Positions 1 to 8,204 are shown, counted from the first letter of the stretch. The stretch: 64,000 nucleotides of DNA from JACPYF01 sp947085845 (GCA_947085845.1 CAMTXO010000002.1:1-64000), one strand, 5' to 3'. Numbers and translations are program-made. Notes: generated by a model not told the origin, from the sequence alone.

Positions 1-260
1 TCGGCTGGTAGTTCGGCAACCCGCACTTCGTGCAGATGCTTGGGGGTGGTTTTGCTGGACTTAACGTGTCCAGCGACGGCCTTGCTCAGGTTCTTACCCA
101 TGCCAAATCCTACTTGTACTGCGTTGTAACCGTCGTTTTCGACAGTCTTTACCTGAGTCACAGTAATAGGACCAGCTTGAATCAACGTTACAGGTGTTGC
201 AACGCCGTCATCGCTGATGACTTGGGTCATACCAATTTTGGTGCCTAAAAGAGTCTTCAT
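1..260 (-). CDS. rplC: Ribosomal protein L3, N-terminal part (runs off the window)
   Basis: Reading the minus strand from the ATG at 258-260 gives MKTLLGTKIGMTQVISDDG, the hallmark L3 start, followed by the usual beta-barrel sequence (PVTLIQAGP, YNAVQVGFG). The gene is cut by the window edge after about 86 codons. L3 binds 23S rRNA early in 50S assembly. A GGGAGAAG ribosome-binding site lies just upstream. In most bacteria rpsJ directly precedes rplC in the S10 operon; here rpsJ (1097-1420) is separated from it by two small convergent genes, and rplC has its own promoter and a folded leader. Confidence 0.95.
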   Translation of the reverse strand, partial: MKTLLGTKIGMTQVISDDGVATPVTLIQAGPITVTQVKTVENDGYNAVQVGFGMGKNLSKAVAGHVKSSKTTPKHLHEVRVAELPA

Positions 261-278
261 GCTCTTCTCCCATTTAAA

Positions 279-334
279 ATTCTTGGTCTCCGGTGGTATC
301 CCTGTACTTAGGGACCTGCCGATTCACCAAGAAT
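279..334 (-). promoter_or_regulatory. Folded 5' leader of rplC
   Basis: On the minus strand ATTCTTGGT (326-334) pairs perfectly with ACCAAGAAT (279-287). The enclosed 38 nt contain a second small hairpin (CCCT...AGGG). The structure lies between the rplC promoter and its ribosome-binding site, the usual place for an autogenous ribosomal-protein leader. The structure is seen; the regulatory role is inferred. Confidence 0.45.
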
Positions 335-373
335 CATCTATTATTTTCGATAATTATTTTAATCGCTCAGACC

Positions 374-403
374 ATAGTAACAGCTCTCACCCCTCTGTGT
401 CAA
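374..403 (-). promoter_or_regulatory. Promoter for rplC
   Basis: TTGACA (398-403) and TACTAT (374-379) are separated by 18 bp on the minus strand. Transcription would start near 367 and give a leader of about 107 nt, which contains the hairpin at 279-334. Confidence 0.55.
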
Positions 404-486
404 CAGATATTACGAAGTTATTTATTGTATTTTTGTCGCAACTAAGTCATAATGCTAATCATTAAAAACTATAGGAGAAAATTACA

Positions 487-723
487 GTGGCTACACGAAA
501 GAAAACAACCGCTAAAAAATCAGCTAAAGCAACAGTGAAACGAAGCGTTGCAAGCAAAAAAGTAACAAAAAAGAGCTTTTGGAAGGTAGAATTTACCGTA
601 TACACCGTCTATTGGCTCGCTATAGGTATAGCTGTTATTGCAGCAGCAGCCTTGTCATACAACACTAACCAACAGGTTAATGACATTTACGACCAAATCG
701 ACAGAAGTTCTGCTGAACTGTAA
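487..723 (+). CDS. Small Lys-rich single-pass membrane protein, unknown
   Basis: 78 aa from a GTG start preceded by ATAGGAGAAA. The first 36 residues are very basic (KKTTAKKSAKATVKRS, histone-tail like). One hydrophobic helix follows at about residues 41-58, then a short polar tail that may be a weak coiled coil (NQQVNDIYDQIDRSS). The basic N-terminus suggests a cytoplasmic side that could touch nucleic acid or phospholipid. No family is recognised. It lies inside the split S10 region, convergent with the gene at 777-1052, and the two share a bidirectional terminator. Confidence 0.65.
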   Translation: MATRKKTTAKKSAKATVKRSVASKKVTKKSFWKVEFTVYTVYWLAIGIAVIAAAALSYNTNQQVNDIYDQIDRSSAEL

Positions 724-744
724 GATTTTTCAGTACTATACATT

Positions 745-776
745 ATTAAAAACACCCTCTTCTAGGGTGTTTTTTG
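745..776. terminator. Bidirectional rho-independent terminator
   Basis: AAAACACCCT, a short loop, then AGGGTGTTTTTT. It has A-runs on one side and T-runs on the other, so it can end both the plus gene at 487-723 and the minus gene at 777-1052. Confidence 0.8.
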
Positions 777-1052
777 TTACAGTACAATCCCTGCTGGAAC
801 AAAGTAAGTCACGATCGTCATCACAATCAAAACAACATACTCAATTTTACGATCAATCTGAAATCTATCTTGTCTTGCAACTATAAGTCCAACGAAAAGG
901 CCAATTGGGACACCGTGTATGCCTATAAACCCCACATCAACGGCCGTTTGGAATTTTATCCATATAGACGCCAAGATGACATACATTACTATTTTCAGTA
1001 GAAACGCGCTGTCGGTTTCCTGCTCAGAACTCTTTTTATTTTTCCTCGGCAT
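777..1052 (-). CDS. Small two/three-helix membrane protein, unknown
   Basis: 91 aa, beginning MPRKNKKSSEQETDSAF and followed by two or three hydrophobic segments (about residues 18-35, 42-58 and 70-88). A TATAAT lies 9 nt before the ATG and there is no ribosome-binding site, so the transcript would have a leader of only two or three nucleotides. It sits 44 bp downstream of rpsJ on the same strand, where rplC would normally be. No recognised family. Confidence 0.6.
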   Translation of the reverse strand: MPRKNKKSSEQETDSAFLLKIVMYVILASIWIKFQTAVDVGFIGIHGVPIGLFVGLIVARQDRFQIDRKIEYVVLIVMTIVTYFVPAGIVL

Positions 1053-1096
1053 TACCGAGTCATTATATCAGAAAGCTTATGCTTTTAGTACATCTT

Positions 1097-1420
1097 TTAC
1101 ATGCGTATTTCGGCATCAACACCAGCTGGCAATGATAGGTTTTGCAAACTATCGATTGTCTTTGCTGAAGCGTTAGAGATGTCGATCAGGCGCTTGTGAA
1201 CACGCATTTCAAAGGCTTCTCCGCCTTTTTTGTAGACGTGTGGGCTCTTGACCACTGTGTACGTAGAACGACGTGTAGGCAAAGGTACAGGACCTGCTAC
1301 TTGCGCACCACTACGCAAGGCAGTGTCGATAATTTGTTTTGCTGACTGGTCGATCACTTTGTGATCATAGGCTTTTAGACGAATACGAATTCGTGGTGCC
1401 TGTGGTTTGGCTTCTGCCAT
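1097..1420 (-). CDS. rpsJ: Ribosomal protein S10
   Basis: 107 aa with the S10 signature throughout: RIRLKAYDHKVIDQSAKQI, then GPVPLPTRRSTYTVVKSPHV and FEMRVHKRLIDI. S10 is a 30S head protein that also acts with Nus factors in antitermination; nusA is in this window at 54818. AGGAG lies 10 nt before the ATG. The C-terminal part (SLPAGVDAEIRM) is ordinary. It has its own strong promoter and is not followed by rplC. Confidence 0.97.
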   Translation of the reverse strand: MAEAKPQAPRIRIRLKAYDHKVIDQSAKQIIDTALRSGAQVAGPVPLPTRRSTYTVVKSPHVYKKGGEAFEMRVHKRLIDISNASAKTIDSLQNLSLPAGVDAEIRM

Positions 1421-1520
1421 GAGGGTTAACTCCTTTATGTGCTACACCGTAACCTCTGCTCGCTTCAAATCTTGTCTTGGCTGGCCGAGTTCTCGGTGGA
1501 TATGTTGATATATGTTAGAA

Positions 1521-1549
1521 AGCATAACGTATATTCTCTTCTAATGCAA
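1521..1549 (-). promoter_or_regulatory. Promoter for rpsJ
   Basis: TTGCAT (1544-1549), 17 bp, TATGCT (1521-1526) on the minus strand. It gives a leader of about 95 nt before rpsJ. It is back-to-back with the promoter at 1551-1579. Confidence 0.65.
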
Positions 1550-1550
1550 G

Positions 1551-1579
1551 TTGACGTATGTGCAAATAATTGTTATATT
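1551..1579 (+). promoter_or_regulatory. Promoter for the gene at 1636
   Basis: TTGACG (1551-1556), 17 bp, TATATT (1574-1579). It is divergent from the rpsJ promoter, with only one base between the two -35 boxes. Confidence 0.55.
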
Positions 1580-1635
1580 TTAGATACTTTTTTGAATTTT
1601 TGAAAGAGAGCACGTTCTAAAAAAGGAGTAGTACA

Positions 1636-1926
1636 TTGTACCGCTTTGCACTGGTCAGGTACTGCAAAAAACTGCAGAAACTTGCCGAAAAAAGTCCAAA
1701 GAAAACAGCAACCCTGAGAATGAGTTGGTTAGCCAGAAGGTATTTTCGTGGATACCGAAATGAGGCGGTTAGACGTAGAGCGGTTGACTTTGTCGAGAAC
1801 TACACCGGTGAGTCTGCCAGTGTAGACGAGATACAGATCATCTACTGGGTAGACCTTAGAGAGCGCACCGTAGGCAAGCTCGCCATTAAGCTCACCGTAC
1901 AAACCCCAAACCCCGTCACTTCCTAA
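1636..1926 (+). CDS. Orphan basic protein, unknown
   Basis: 96 aa from a TTG start with AAGGAG 10 nt upstream; the upstream site makes this start convincing. The first half is very basic (KKLQKLAEKSPKK, RRYFRGYRNEAVRRR), and the second half looks like a small alpha/beta fold (ENYTGESASVDEIQIIYW). No signal peptide or membrane segment. The base composition is more GC-rich than the ribosomal neighbours, and it has its own promoter and terminator, so it looks like a self-contained inserted unit. Function unknown. Confidence 0.6.
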   Translation: MYRFALVRYCKKLQKLAEKSPKKTATLRMSWLARRYFRGYRNEAVRRRAVDFVENYTGESASVDEIQIIYWVDLRERTVGKLAIKLTVQTPNPVTS

Positions 1927-1929
1927 TTG

Positions 1930-1970
1930 AACACCCTGCTGTTCCTTCGGGAAAAGCGGGGTGTTTTATT
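1930..1970 (+). terminator. Rho-independent terminator
   Basis: AACACCC (1930-1936) pairs with GGGTGTT (1959-1965), followed by a T-rich run. It ends the gene at 1636. Confidence 0.7.
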
Positions 1971-2053
1971 TTGTATATAATTTGCTTTTTAGTCATAAAT
2001 ATATTATTGTTTATCTAACTGAGCTTTGTTGTCTACTAACAGGAGGACTACAG

Positions 2054-2371
2054 ATGAAGCACAGAGTACTTGTTGTGATGATGGTTCTAGCTCTGGGTCT
2101 GACTCAGACTGGATGTCTCGGCGCAAAGGAAAATTCCGATGCGGCCGGAAGTTCAGAAGAAGTCAAAAAACCGAAAAAGAACACCAATCCTCGCAAAGAC
2201 TGGGTAAAGGTGTTCACGCTCAAGGACGTGGATGGCTACAGTTACTTCGACACTATCGTGTATAAACGCTGTAACGGTCTCAATCTCGTCTACATGAGCG
2301 AAAGCAACACAGACGAGGCTAGCGGCGGCTTGTCGGTTATTCCCAACAGCGAACAGTGTACTAAACGTTAG
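2054..2371 (+). CDS. Putative small lipoprotein, unknown
   Basis: The ATG at 2054 is chosen because AGGAGG stands 8 nt upstream; a longer frame exists but lacks such a site. The 105-aa product starts with a signal peptide (MKHRVLVVMMVLALGLTQTGC), and Cys at about residue 21 is the likely lipid attachment site, although the lipobox (TQTGC) is imperfect. After it come a charged linker with KKPKK and a small domain with two more cysteines (YKRCNGLNLVYM, NSEQCTKR) that could form a disulfide. Probably co-transcribed with the membrane protein at 2400. Confidence 0.65.
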   Translation: MKHRVLVVMMVLALGLTQTGCLGAKENSDAAGSSEEVKKPKKNTNPRKDWVKVFTLKDVDGYSYFDTIVYKRCNGLNLVYMSESNTDEASGGLSVIPNSEQCTKR

Positions 2372-2399
2372 TACATGATCGTCAACAGAGGAGGATTAG

Positions 2400-2645
2400 A
2401 TGACAGGATTTATTCTGTATATCACCCTCGGTGTTGCATTTATCCTCTTTCTCGACCATGTTTTGATTACACCTGGTCACAACGAGCAAAGAGAAAGGTG
2501 CGGCAAAACACCAGAGGCCAGAGAGCCTTTGGGCTCGTTTTACACAAATGTCAGCTCGATGAGCGACAAAACATGTGCAATTCTGTACTTTGTAACTCTG
2601 GTGATTGCCCTATGGATGATCTCGGATGCACTTAGTCACAGCTAG
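2400..2645 (+). CDS. Small two-helix membrane protein, unknown
   Basis: 81 aa with GAGGAGG 6-10 nt before the ATG. Hydrophobic helices at about residues 3-23 and 59-77 flank a polar loop with two cysteines (ERCGKTPEAREP, KTCAIL). It starts 28 bp after the lipoprotein gene, so the pair probably forms a small envelope operon. No family recognised. Confidence 0.6.
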   Translation: MTGFILYITLGVAFILFLDHVLITPGHNEQRERCGKTPEAREPLGSFYTNVSSMSDKTCAILYFVTLVIALWMISDALSHS

Positions 2646-2649
2646 CTTT

Positions 2650-2688
2650 AACCCGTCAATGTCTTCGGATGTTGGCGGGTGTTTTACT
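2650..2688 (+). terminator. Rho-independent terminator
   Basis: ACCCGTCAA pairs with TTGGCGGGT (one G-U pair) and is followed by GTTTTACTTT. It ends the operon 2054-2645. Confidence 0.65.
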
Positions 2689-2700
2689 TTACTGCATATA

Positions 2701-2729
2701 TTGCTTTTTATTATAAAATAGTGTATAAT
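2701..2729 (+). promoter_or_regulatory. Promoter of the metallophosphoesterase gene
   Basis: TTGCTT (2701-2706), 17 bp, TATAAT (2724-2729). The ATG at 2738 lies 8 nt after the -10 box, so the mRNA would be leaderless. Confidence 0.7.
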
Positions 2730-2737
2730 TGTACTCT

Positions 2738-4453
2738 ATGAATACAGAGAGGAAATTGCGTTTACCTCATAAGCCTTCGAAAGAGAGGGTTAAAGAAGTA
2801 GCAAAAGACATTGCAATCGGCAGCCCATTTGCGCTTACTGGGGGTGTTTTAGGTGCCGCTACCGCCAATCAAATAGCCGCGCCACACGTAGAATTAAACC
2901 GATTTGCCGAGGTACAACCTAGGCTAGACTTTGGCGGCAATGGCTTGGATGTAACTTATGGCTCTACTATGCACCTACCCAATGCATTACAAAATTTACC
3001 CCACATGGGTGTTGATATTAATATTACACACCTAAACGCTAGTGTTGATGACCCTAGCTCATTTAAAGAACTTGCATCCTTGGCTGCACAATATAAACCA
3101 AACATTGTTGAACCAATTCAGCATGCTTTGATGGAACGACTAGCAGTTGGCGCAACTATAGGAGCTGCAGCTCTGACTGCTGCTGGCTATTTTGCTATAA
3201 AGAAATACAGAGAACTACCAAACGGTATTAATGTTCCGCATCATATTGATAGATTAAAAAGTTCGAACATGAAAACCAAAGTTATAGCTGGACTAGTAGG
3301 TGTAGTTGCACTACTTGGCGCAGGTAAAATAACAGAAGGCACAGTTTTTGCTTCAAATGGAACTGATAAAACGATTGTAAAACGTCCGTTACCTCATGCG
3401 ATTACCAGTAAAGACCCTATGTTAAAAGACGCCTGGATGGAAGGATTTGGTTCAGAACTTCCTCAAAAAGCGTTTAGCGCTTTTGTAGAGTACAAGAAAA
3501 ATGTTGAAGACGAGCTTGGTATATCAAAAAAAGCGTTCAAAGAACAGTTTGAGGTATATCAAGCAAACAGCAACTCTCTTATTAACAACCCTAACTATAG
3601 GGTTGCTATGCATGTTTCTGACGCTCACTGTAACTACGCTATGTACAAATATGGTCTCGAACCAGTCGTAGACGCTTTTCAACCTTCTACCATATTTAAC
3701 AGTGGTGATACTTATACAAACAGCGGCACGATGCCTTATGAAAAGAACTGTTTTACCGATTTTCGTGCAGCTATAGCTAAAGGTAACGAAAAAGCTACCA
3801 TCATAAATGCAATCGGCAACCACGACCCGAAAAACTATATTAATATCGACAGCGATCCGAAAGTTATTACCCCTACTGAGGGAGATCATTACATAGCTGA
3901 GACAGAGTTTGGAAAAGTTATCGTCACTCCTGACGAGTCGAAAGCAACATGGCAATCTATACCTGAAGAAAAAACCAATGATATGTACGAGCTTGTTGAA
4001 AAACAAAGCAACAGCACTGTAGAGGCGGCGTGCAAAATTGCAGAGGAGGACGGAAGCGAACCTAAAGTCATGGTACACAGGCCCCAGGTTAGTTTCGACA
4101 CTAGTTTGAAAGGCTGTGCGAGTCTCCTACTGAAGGGTCACACCCACAAAAACCAGAAGCTGAAAGCAGTCCTTTCTGATAGTGGTCAGGAAGTGATCCA
4201 CCATACCGCAGGAAGTATGTCCGGTACGGGCAACACCATCGCTATATATGAAACTCCGAAAAAGCCTGCTTCGTTTTCAATGCTATATTTCAACGACTCA
4301 AACGAGCTTCGAGGTGCAACAACAGTAACATTCTTCCCTGGTGGTGACGTCAAAATAGAAGACGAAAAAATGCCAAAGAATATAGATAAAGACCTCAACA
4401 ACGCTGTGCGCGTTCCGCTAAAAGAAGCTGTGACTTCACAGCCATCACACTAA
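2738..4453 (+). CDS. Membrane-anchored calcineurin-type metallophosphoesterase
   Basis: 571 aa. The ATG at 2738 is chosen because an upstream in-frame TTG would overlap the -10 box. The first 200 residues hold an Ala/Gly-rich hydrophobic stretch near 30 and likely membrane helices near 145 and 185. The second half carries the metallophosphoesterase metal ligands in order: SDAHCN (D-x-H), NSGDTYTN (GD), GNHDPKN (GNHD), VMVHRPQV (single His) and KGHTHKN (GHTH). The enzyme would use two metals to cleave a phosphoester, perhaps outside the membrane; the substrate cannot be told. The long N-terminal region is not recognised. It stands alone between two terminators. Confidence 0.8.
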   Translation: MNTERKLRLPHKPSKERVKEVAKDIAIGSPFALTGGVLGAATANQIAAPHVELNRFAEVQPRLDFGGNGLDVTYGSTMHLPNALQNLPHMGVDINITHLNASVDDPSSFKELASLAAQYKPNIVEPIQHALMERLAVGATIGAAALTAAGYFAIKKYRELPNGINVPHHIDRLKSSNMKTKVIAGLVGVVALLGAGKITEGTVFASNGTDKTIVKRPLPHAITSKDPMLKDAWMEGFGSELPQKAFSAFVEYKKNVEDELGISKKAFKEQFEVYQANSNSLINNPNYRVAMHVSDAHCNYAMYKYGLEPVVDAFQPSTIFNSGDTYTNSGTMPYEKNCFTDFRAAIAKGNEKATIINAIGNHDPKNYINIDSDPKVITPTEGDHYIAETEFGKVIVTPDESKATWQSIPEEKTNDMYELVEKQSNSTVEAACKIAEEDGSEPKVMVHRPQVSFDTSLKGCASLLLKGHTHKNQKLKAVLSDSGQEVIHHTAGSMSGTGNTIAIYETPKKPASFSMLYFNDSNELRGATTVTFFPGGDVKIEDEKMPKNIDKDLNNAVRVPLKEAVTSQPSH

Positions 4454-4467
4454 ACTATTTGTATAGT

Positions 4468-4503
4468 AAAAAAATACCTCTCATTTCGAGAGGTATTTTT
4501 AAT
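4468..4503. terminator. Bidirectional terminator between the phosphoesterase gene and tuf
   Basis: TACCTCTC, a 5-nt loop, then GAGAGGTA, flanked by an A-run on the left and a T-run on the right. It serves both convergent genes. Confidence 0.8.
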
Positions 4504-4517
4504 TGGTAGGATTGTTA

Positions 4518-5699
4518 CTATTTAGTAACTTTGGTTACCACACCAGCACCTACAGTTCGGCCACCTTCACGGATAGCGAAACGTAGACCTTGTTCCATAG
4601 CGATAGGAGCAAGTAGTTTTACCTTAAAGGTGATTGTGTCACCAGGCATAACCATTTCTTTGTCAGCTGGAAGTTCAACTTCACCAGTTACGTCAGTAGT
4701 ACGGAAGTAAAACTGTGGTTTGTAACCTTTAAAGAATGGAGTGTGACGTCCACCCTCTTCTTTAGTGAGAACGTATACTTCAGCATCAAATTCTGTATGC
4801 GGAGCAACAGAACCAGGTTTTGCTAGTACTTGACCACGTTCGATTTGTTCGCGCTCAATACCACGTAGCAATAGTCCAGCGTTGTCGCCAGCTTGACCTT
4901 GGTCAAGGTTTTTCTTAAATGCTTCGATACCAGTTACAACAGTTTTTTGAGTTGCTTTGATACCAACGATTTCAACTTCTTCGTTAAGCTTCACGATACC
5001 AGTTTCGATACGACCAGTTGCAACTGTTCCACGACCTTTGATAGAGAAAACATCTTCAATAGGCATTAGGAAAGGTTTGTCGAGATCACGCTTTGGCTCT
5101 TCGATGTAGTCATCCACAGCTTTAACGAGTTCCATGACAGCGTCTTGGTACTTTGCGTCACCTTCAAGAGCTTTTAGTGCAGAACCCTTGATGATAGGAG
5201 CTTCGCGGTCGTAACCGTTCTTCTCTAATAGGTCACGAACATCTTCTTCAACTAGTTCTACTAGTTCTTCGTCAGCCATGTCCATTTTGTTTAGGAACAC
5301 AACGATTTTTGGAACACCAACTTGTTTTGCAAGTAGCACGTGTTCACGAGTCTGAGGCATAGGGCCGTCAGCAGCTGATACTACCAAGATAGCGCCATCA
5401 ACCTGCGCAGCACCTGTGATCATGTTTTTAACATAGTCAGCGTGACCAGGCATGTCAACGTGAGCGTAGTGACGAGCTTCGCTTTCGTATTCTTGGTGAG
5501 AAGTAGCAATTGTGATACCACGTTGCTTTTCTTCTGGTGCGTTGTCGATTTGGTCATAATCAACTTTTTTGTTTACATCACTTGGCAATTTAGTTGCTAG
5601 TGTTGTGGTGATAGCAGCAGTCAATGTAGTCTTTCCGTGGTCAACATGACCCATAGTACCGACGTTTACATGTGGCTTGCTTCGATCGAAATCTGCCAT
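4518..5699 (-). CDS. tuf: Elongation factor Tu
   Basis: 393 aa, full length. GTPase motifs: GHVDHGKTTL (P-loop), RGITIA (switch I), DMPGHADYV (G3), NKMD (G4) and GSALKAL (G5). Domains 2 and 3 follow, with GRGTVATGRIE and the C-terminal GGRTVGAGVVTKV. It delivers aminoacyl-tRNA to the ribosome. AGGAGAAATTAA precedes the ATG. It is not next to fusA or rpsG here, so the str operon order is broken. Confidence 0.98.
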   Translation of the reverse strand: MADFDRSKPHVNVGTMGHVDHGKTTLTAAITTTLATKLPSDVNKKVDYDQIDNAPEEKQRGITIATSHQEYESEARHYAHVDMPGHADYVKNMITGAAQVDGAILVVSAADGPMPQTREHVLLAKQVGVPKIVVFLNKMDMADEELVELVEEDVRDLLEKNGYDREAPIIKGSALKALEGDAKYQDAVMELVKAVDDYIEEPKRDLDKPFLMPIEDVFSIKGRGTVATGRIETGIVKLNEEVEIVGIKATQKTVVTGIEAFKKNLDQGQAGDNAGLLLRGIEREQIERGQVLAKPGSVAPHTEFDAEVYVLTKEEGGRHTPFFKGYKPQFYFRTTDVTGEVELPADKEMVMPGDTITFKVKLLAPIAMEQGLRFAIREGGRTVGAGVVTKVTK

Positions 5700-5778
5700 T
5701 TAATTTCTCCTAGTTATTTATTACTTGATGTTTTTCGCACGCAGGCTTTAAGAAACCTCCGCATAGCGTATGAGAACT

Positions 5779-5807
5779 ATTGTACCTAACTGGGATGTAT
5801 GTGTAAA
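5779..5807 (-). promoter_or_regulatory. Promoter for tuf
   Basis: TTTACA (5802-5807), 17 bp, TACAAT (5779-5784) on the minus strand. It gives a leader of about 75 nt with an AGGAG site before tuf. Confidence 0.65.
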
Positions 5808-5812
5808 GAGTT

Positions 5813-6268
5813 TTACTTAGCTGTTTTTTTAAAAATCCAAAATGGCACCGTTAATAACATGCCTGCTAATGGGGGTAGTCCCAAAATTATAATGATAGAG
5901 GCATATTCTACTGACTCTGTTAATGAAAACAGTACAAAACAAATGACCCCCCATAATAGAAAGCCCCCCGCAAGTAACCGAATAGCTAACACTTTAGATA
6001 TATTCTTCTTTGATAGGAATTTTATTACAAAAAATGTTATTAGTCCTGAGAGACTATTAGCAATATTAAAAGGTGGGTTCAATATGAGTGCTATGTTCAA
6101 AGAAAAACTTTCCCAAAAAGATACTTGTTCTCCGAAAAAACCACTACAACATTCGCCATCAGACAATTCCATACAAGTTAGAAATACTATAAAAAAGACA
6201 TTTGTCATAACGACACTGATTAAGCCATAGATAATTGCTGTACGATTGATGTTATTTTTTTGATTCAT
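5813..6268 (-). CDS. Multi-pass membrane protein, unknown
   Basis: 151 aa from the ATG at 6266-6268 (MNQKNNINRT). A longer start would overlap the end of the DUF2207 gene. About four hydrophobic helices are seen: near residues 9-31, 50-72 (with a Cys-rich loop CMELSDGECC just before), 89-112 and 122-143. It follows the DUF2207 gene by 4 bp on the same strand and is probably co-transcribed with it. No family recognised; the pairing suggests an envelope role. Confidence 0.6.
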   Translation of the reverse strand: MNQKNNINRTAIIYGLISVVMTNVFFIVFLTCMELSDGECCSGFFGEQVSFWESFSLNIALILNPPFNIANSLSGLITFFVIKFLSKKNISKVLAIRLLAGGFLLWGVICFVLFSLTESVEYASIIIILGLPPLAGMLLTVPFWIFKKTAK

Positions 6269-6272
6269 TGTT

Positions 6273-7862
6273 TTACCAACTACCACCGCCACCACCGCTA
6301 AAACCGCCACCAGAGGAACCGCCGCTAGAACTCACAGAAGTGTTGCTCGATACTGCGCTAGAAAAACCACTATTTAGATCACTTATTAGAGTTGCTGCAG
6401 AAAATGCTGCTACATTTTGACCCGAGTACCAGGTAGCAGACTGTGCAACATCTATACCTTCGAATTGTTTTGCCCATTGCTTTTCTACGCCTAGCGCTAT
6501 GGCATAGGGCAATAATTTGTTGAATCTTTCTGGTGTTTTTTCAGGCGCATCGGTAAACGCGATTCTGTCTTTTTCTACTACGTTCAGATACAACTTGAAG
6601 CCTTCTACTAGCGCCCATTCTTTTGCGCCTAGTTCTGAAAGTGTGCCTTTTTCTAGCAGATTACCTGACTTTTCATAAAAACCTTTATCTTCGAGTATTT
6701 TTTTAGTCGAGTTTTTAAATGAAGTAATTTCGGCAGCCATAACAGTACGATCCAAATCATTAAGCTTTACTTCGTTGTTGCCGTTAAAGAATGCGCTGCA
6801 TAGGCTCGACTGGCTAGCTTCTAAGTCTAGTGTCGGTTTTAGAGCTGTTAGTACATATTCGTTGCCACCAAAAATCCCACCGATGCCAGTCTTTGGCTGT
6901 TGGGTGATTTTTATATAGCCTCGAACCGCAAGATCAATCAGTGTCGCCGTTACTTCTGCCATACTTGAGCTGTCGTCTTCTAGGTGGCCAATTTGCGCAG
7001 GACTAAGGCCTACTGGCGGTTCGTATTGTGCGACAACGATCTGTTTTTTGCGTTTTACACGAGCTCGCCACCAACGTAAAAACAAGACAAAAAAGACAAC
7101 CAAAGCAGAGAATGTAGCTATCAAGAAAACACCAAGCCCTAGTAGGATCTCCGTCCAGTCAACTGGTCGTTCTTGATTTGGCTGCAAATACTCCGTCACG
7201 AAGTCATCTGGTAAATTAGCATTGATAGTCACACCTTCGTATGGATTTAGTTCTGCTGCGGTATAGTACAGTGTATTCGTAGGTGCATCTGTCGGGTCGA
7301 TGCATTGTTTCGTTGAGCCCTGGACCCCTACAAAACATTTAACGTTTGAAAAATCCGAACCTTCTTCTAGGCTAATCTGGACTTTTGCTGACACGATAGG
7401 AACCTGCCAGCCTGTGCCAACAACATCTATGTTCAGAAACGGTTTGCCTCCTTGTTTGGTGATTATTGGTGAAATTTCATAGTTGATTTTATATATGTGC
7501 AGCCCAGTCAAAGTACCGACATCGGGGTCACCAAGTCGAATGCGGTAATTACCATCACTTTCGCTGGTTTCTGCTTGAACATTCTGTCCAGTCTCATCTG
7601 TTGTTCCTAGATGTTTTGCTGTGACGTAGTAGGTATCTTTTCCGTCGCGGTAATCTATTGGAATATCTCGATATATGCCGTGGTGGCCAGTAGAACCCAG
7701 ATCATACCCTATTGTTTCCGTAACAATAGCTTTGTTTTCTTTTGTGATAGTTATTTTGCTGTCGAATGTAACTATTTTTTCGTCAGCAGAGACGGCAAAT
7801 ACTGAAGCTGTAAAAAATAGACTTGTCGTAATTGCTAGTAAAAAAACAAAAAGCTTCTTCAT
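6273..7862 (-). CDS. DUF2207 membrane protein
   Basis: 529 aa from the ATG at 7860-7862. Order: signal peptide (LFVFLLAITTSLFFTASVFA), an extracytoplasmic beta-rich domain with YRDIPIDYRDG typical of DUF2207, a transmembrane helix near 245-270 followed by basic RWWRARVKRKK, a cytoplasmic half beginning EPPVGLSPAQIGHL, and a glycine-rich tail ending GGGFSGGGGGSW. DUF2207 proteins are common in Gram-positive and CPR genomes; their function is unknown. Only 26 bp separate it from tRNA-Leu on the same strand, so it may be read from the tRNA promoter. Confidence 0.85.
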   Translation of the reverse strand: MKKLFVFLLAITTSLFFTASVFAVSADEKIVTFDSKITITKENKAIVTETIGYDLGSTGHHGIYRDIPIDYRDGKDTYYVTAKHLGTTDETGQNVQAETSESDGNYRIRLGDPDVGTLTGLHIYKINYEISPIITKQGGKPFLNIDVVGTGWQVPIVSAKVQISLEEGSDFSNVKCFVGVQGSTKQCIDPTDAPTNTLYYTAAELNPYEGVTINANLPDDFVTEYLQPNQERPVDWTEILLGLGVFLIATFSALVVFFVLFLRWWRARVKRKKQIVVAQYEPPVGLSPAQIGHLEDDSSSMAEVTATLIDLAVRGYIKITQQPKTGIGGIFGGNEYVLTALKPTLDLEASQSSLCSAFFNGNNEVKLNDLDRTVMAAEITSFKNSTKKILEDKGFYEKSGNLLEKGTLSELGAKEWALVEGFKLYLNVVEKDRIAFTDAPEKTPERFNKLLPYAIALGVEKQWAKQFEGIDVAQSATWYSGQNVAAFSAATLISDLNSGFSSAVSSNTSVSSSGGSSGGGFSGGGGGSW

Positions 7863-7888
7863 ACGAATAAGCTTATCATTATTTTTCG

Positions 7889-7974
7889 TGGTGGGCGAGG
7901 CGGGACTTGAACCCGCACGTCTTTTGGACATTCGATTTTAAGTCGAACGCGTATACCAATTCCGCCACTCGCCC
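7889..7974 (-). tRNA. tRNA-Leu (UAA)
   Basis: Minus-strand cloverleaf of 86 nt: acceptor GGGCGAG pairs with CTCGCCC, the loop CTTAAAA gives anticodon UAA, there is a long variable arm as expected for Leu, the T loop is GTTCAAGTC, and CCA is encoded. Confidence 0.95.
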
Positions 7975-7979
7975 TATTG

Positions 7980-8053
7980 TGGAGGCACCTACGGGTAACG
8001 CTCCCGTCTACACGGTTTTGCAGACCGTTGCCTAACTTCTCGGCCAAGGCGCC
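7980..8053 (-). tRNA. tRNA-Cys (GCA)
   Basis: 74 nt on the minus strand. Acceptor GGCGCCT pairs with AGGTGCC (one G-U pair), the anticodon loop CTGCAAA gives GCA, the discriminator base is U (a Cys identity element), and CCA is encoded. It is 5 bp upstream of tRNA-Leu and probably in one transcript with it. TACAAT with an upstream TG lies at 8064-8069. Confidence 0.95.
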
Positions 8054-8086
8054 ACGTGAATATATTGTACCAAGAAACCTACGAAG

Positions 8087-8115
8087 TTGTGCTATCTCGG
8101 TAATTTCGATATAAT
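8087..8115 (+). promoter_or_regulatory. Promoter of tRNA-Gly
   Basis: TTGTGC (8087-8092), 17 bp, TATAAT (8110-8115). The start of transcription would be just ahead of the tRNA at 8128. Confidence 0.75.
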
Positions 8116-8127
8116 CGGGCGGTACAT

Positions 8128-8204
8128 GCGGGTGTAGCTCAGTTGTTTAGAGCGCTTCCTTGCCAAGGAAGAGGTCGAGAGTTAGAGTCTCTTCACCCGC
8201 ACCA
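8128..8204 (+). tRNA. tRNA-Gly (GCC)
   Basis: 77 nt. Acceptor GCGGGTG pairs with CACCCGC, the anticodon stem-loop CCTTGCCAAGG gives GCC, and CCA is encoded. The 3' end abuts a recombinase remnant on the other strand, as at an integration site. Confidence 0.95.

Noticed and set aside
3524..4078. 184-codon minus-strand frame inside the metallophosphoesterase
   Set aside because: Shadow of a gene whose motifs are fully conserved on the plus strand.
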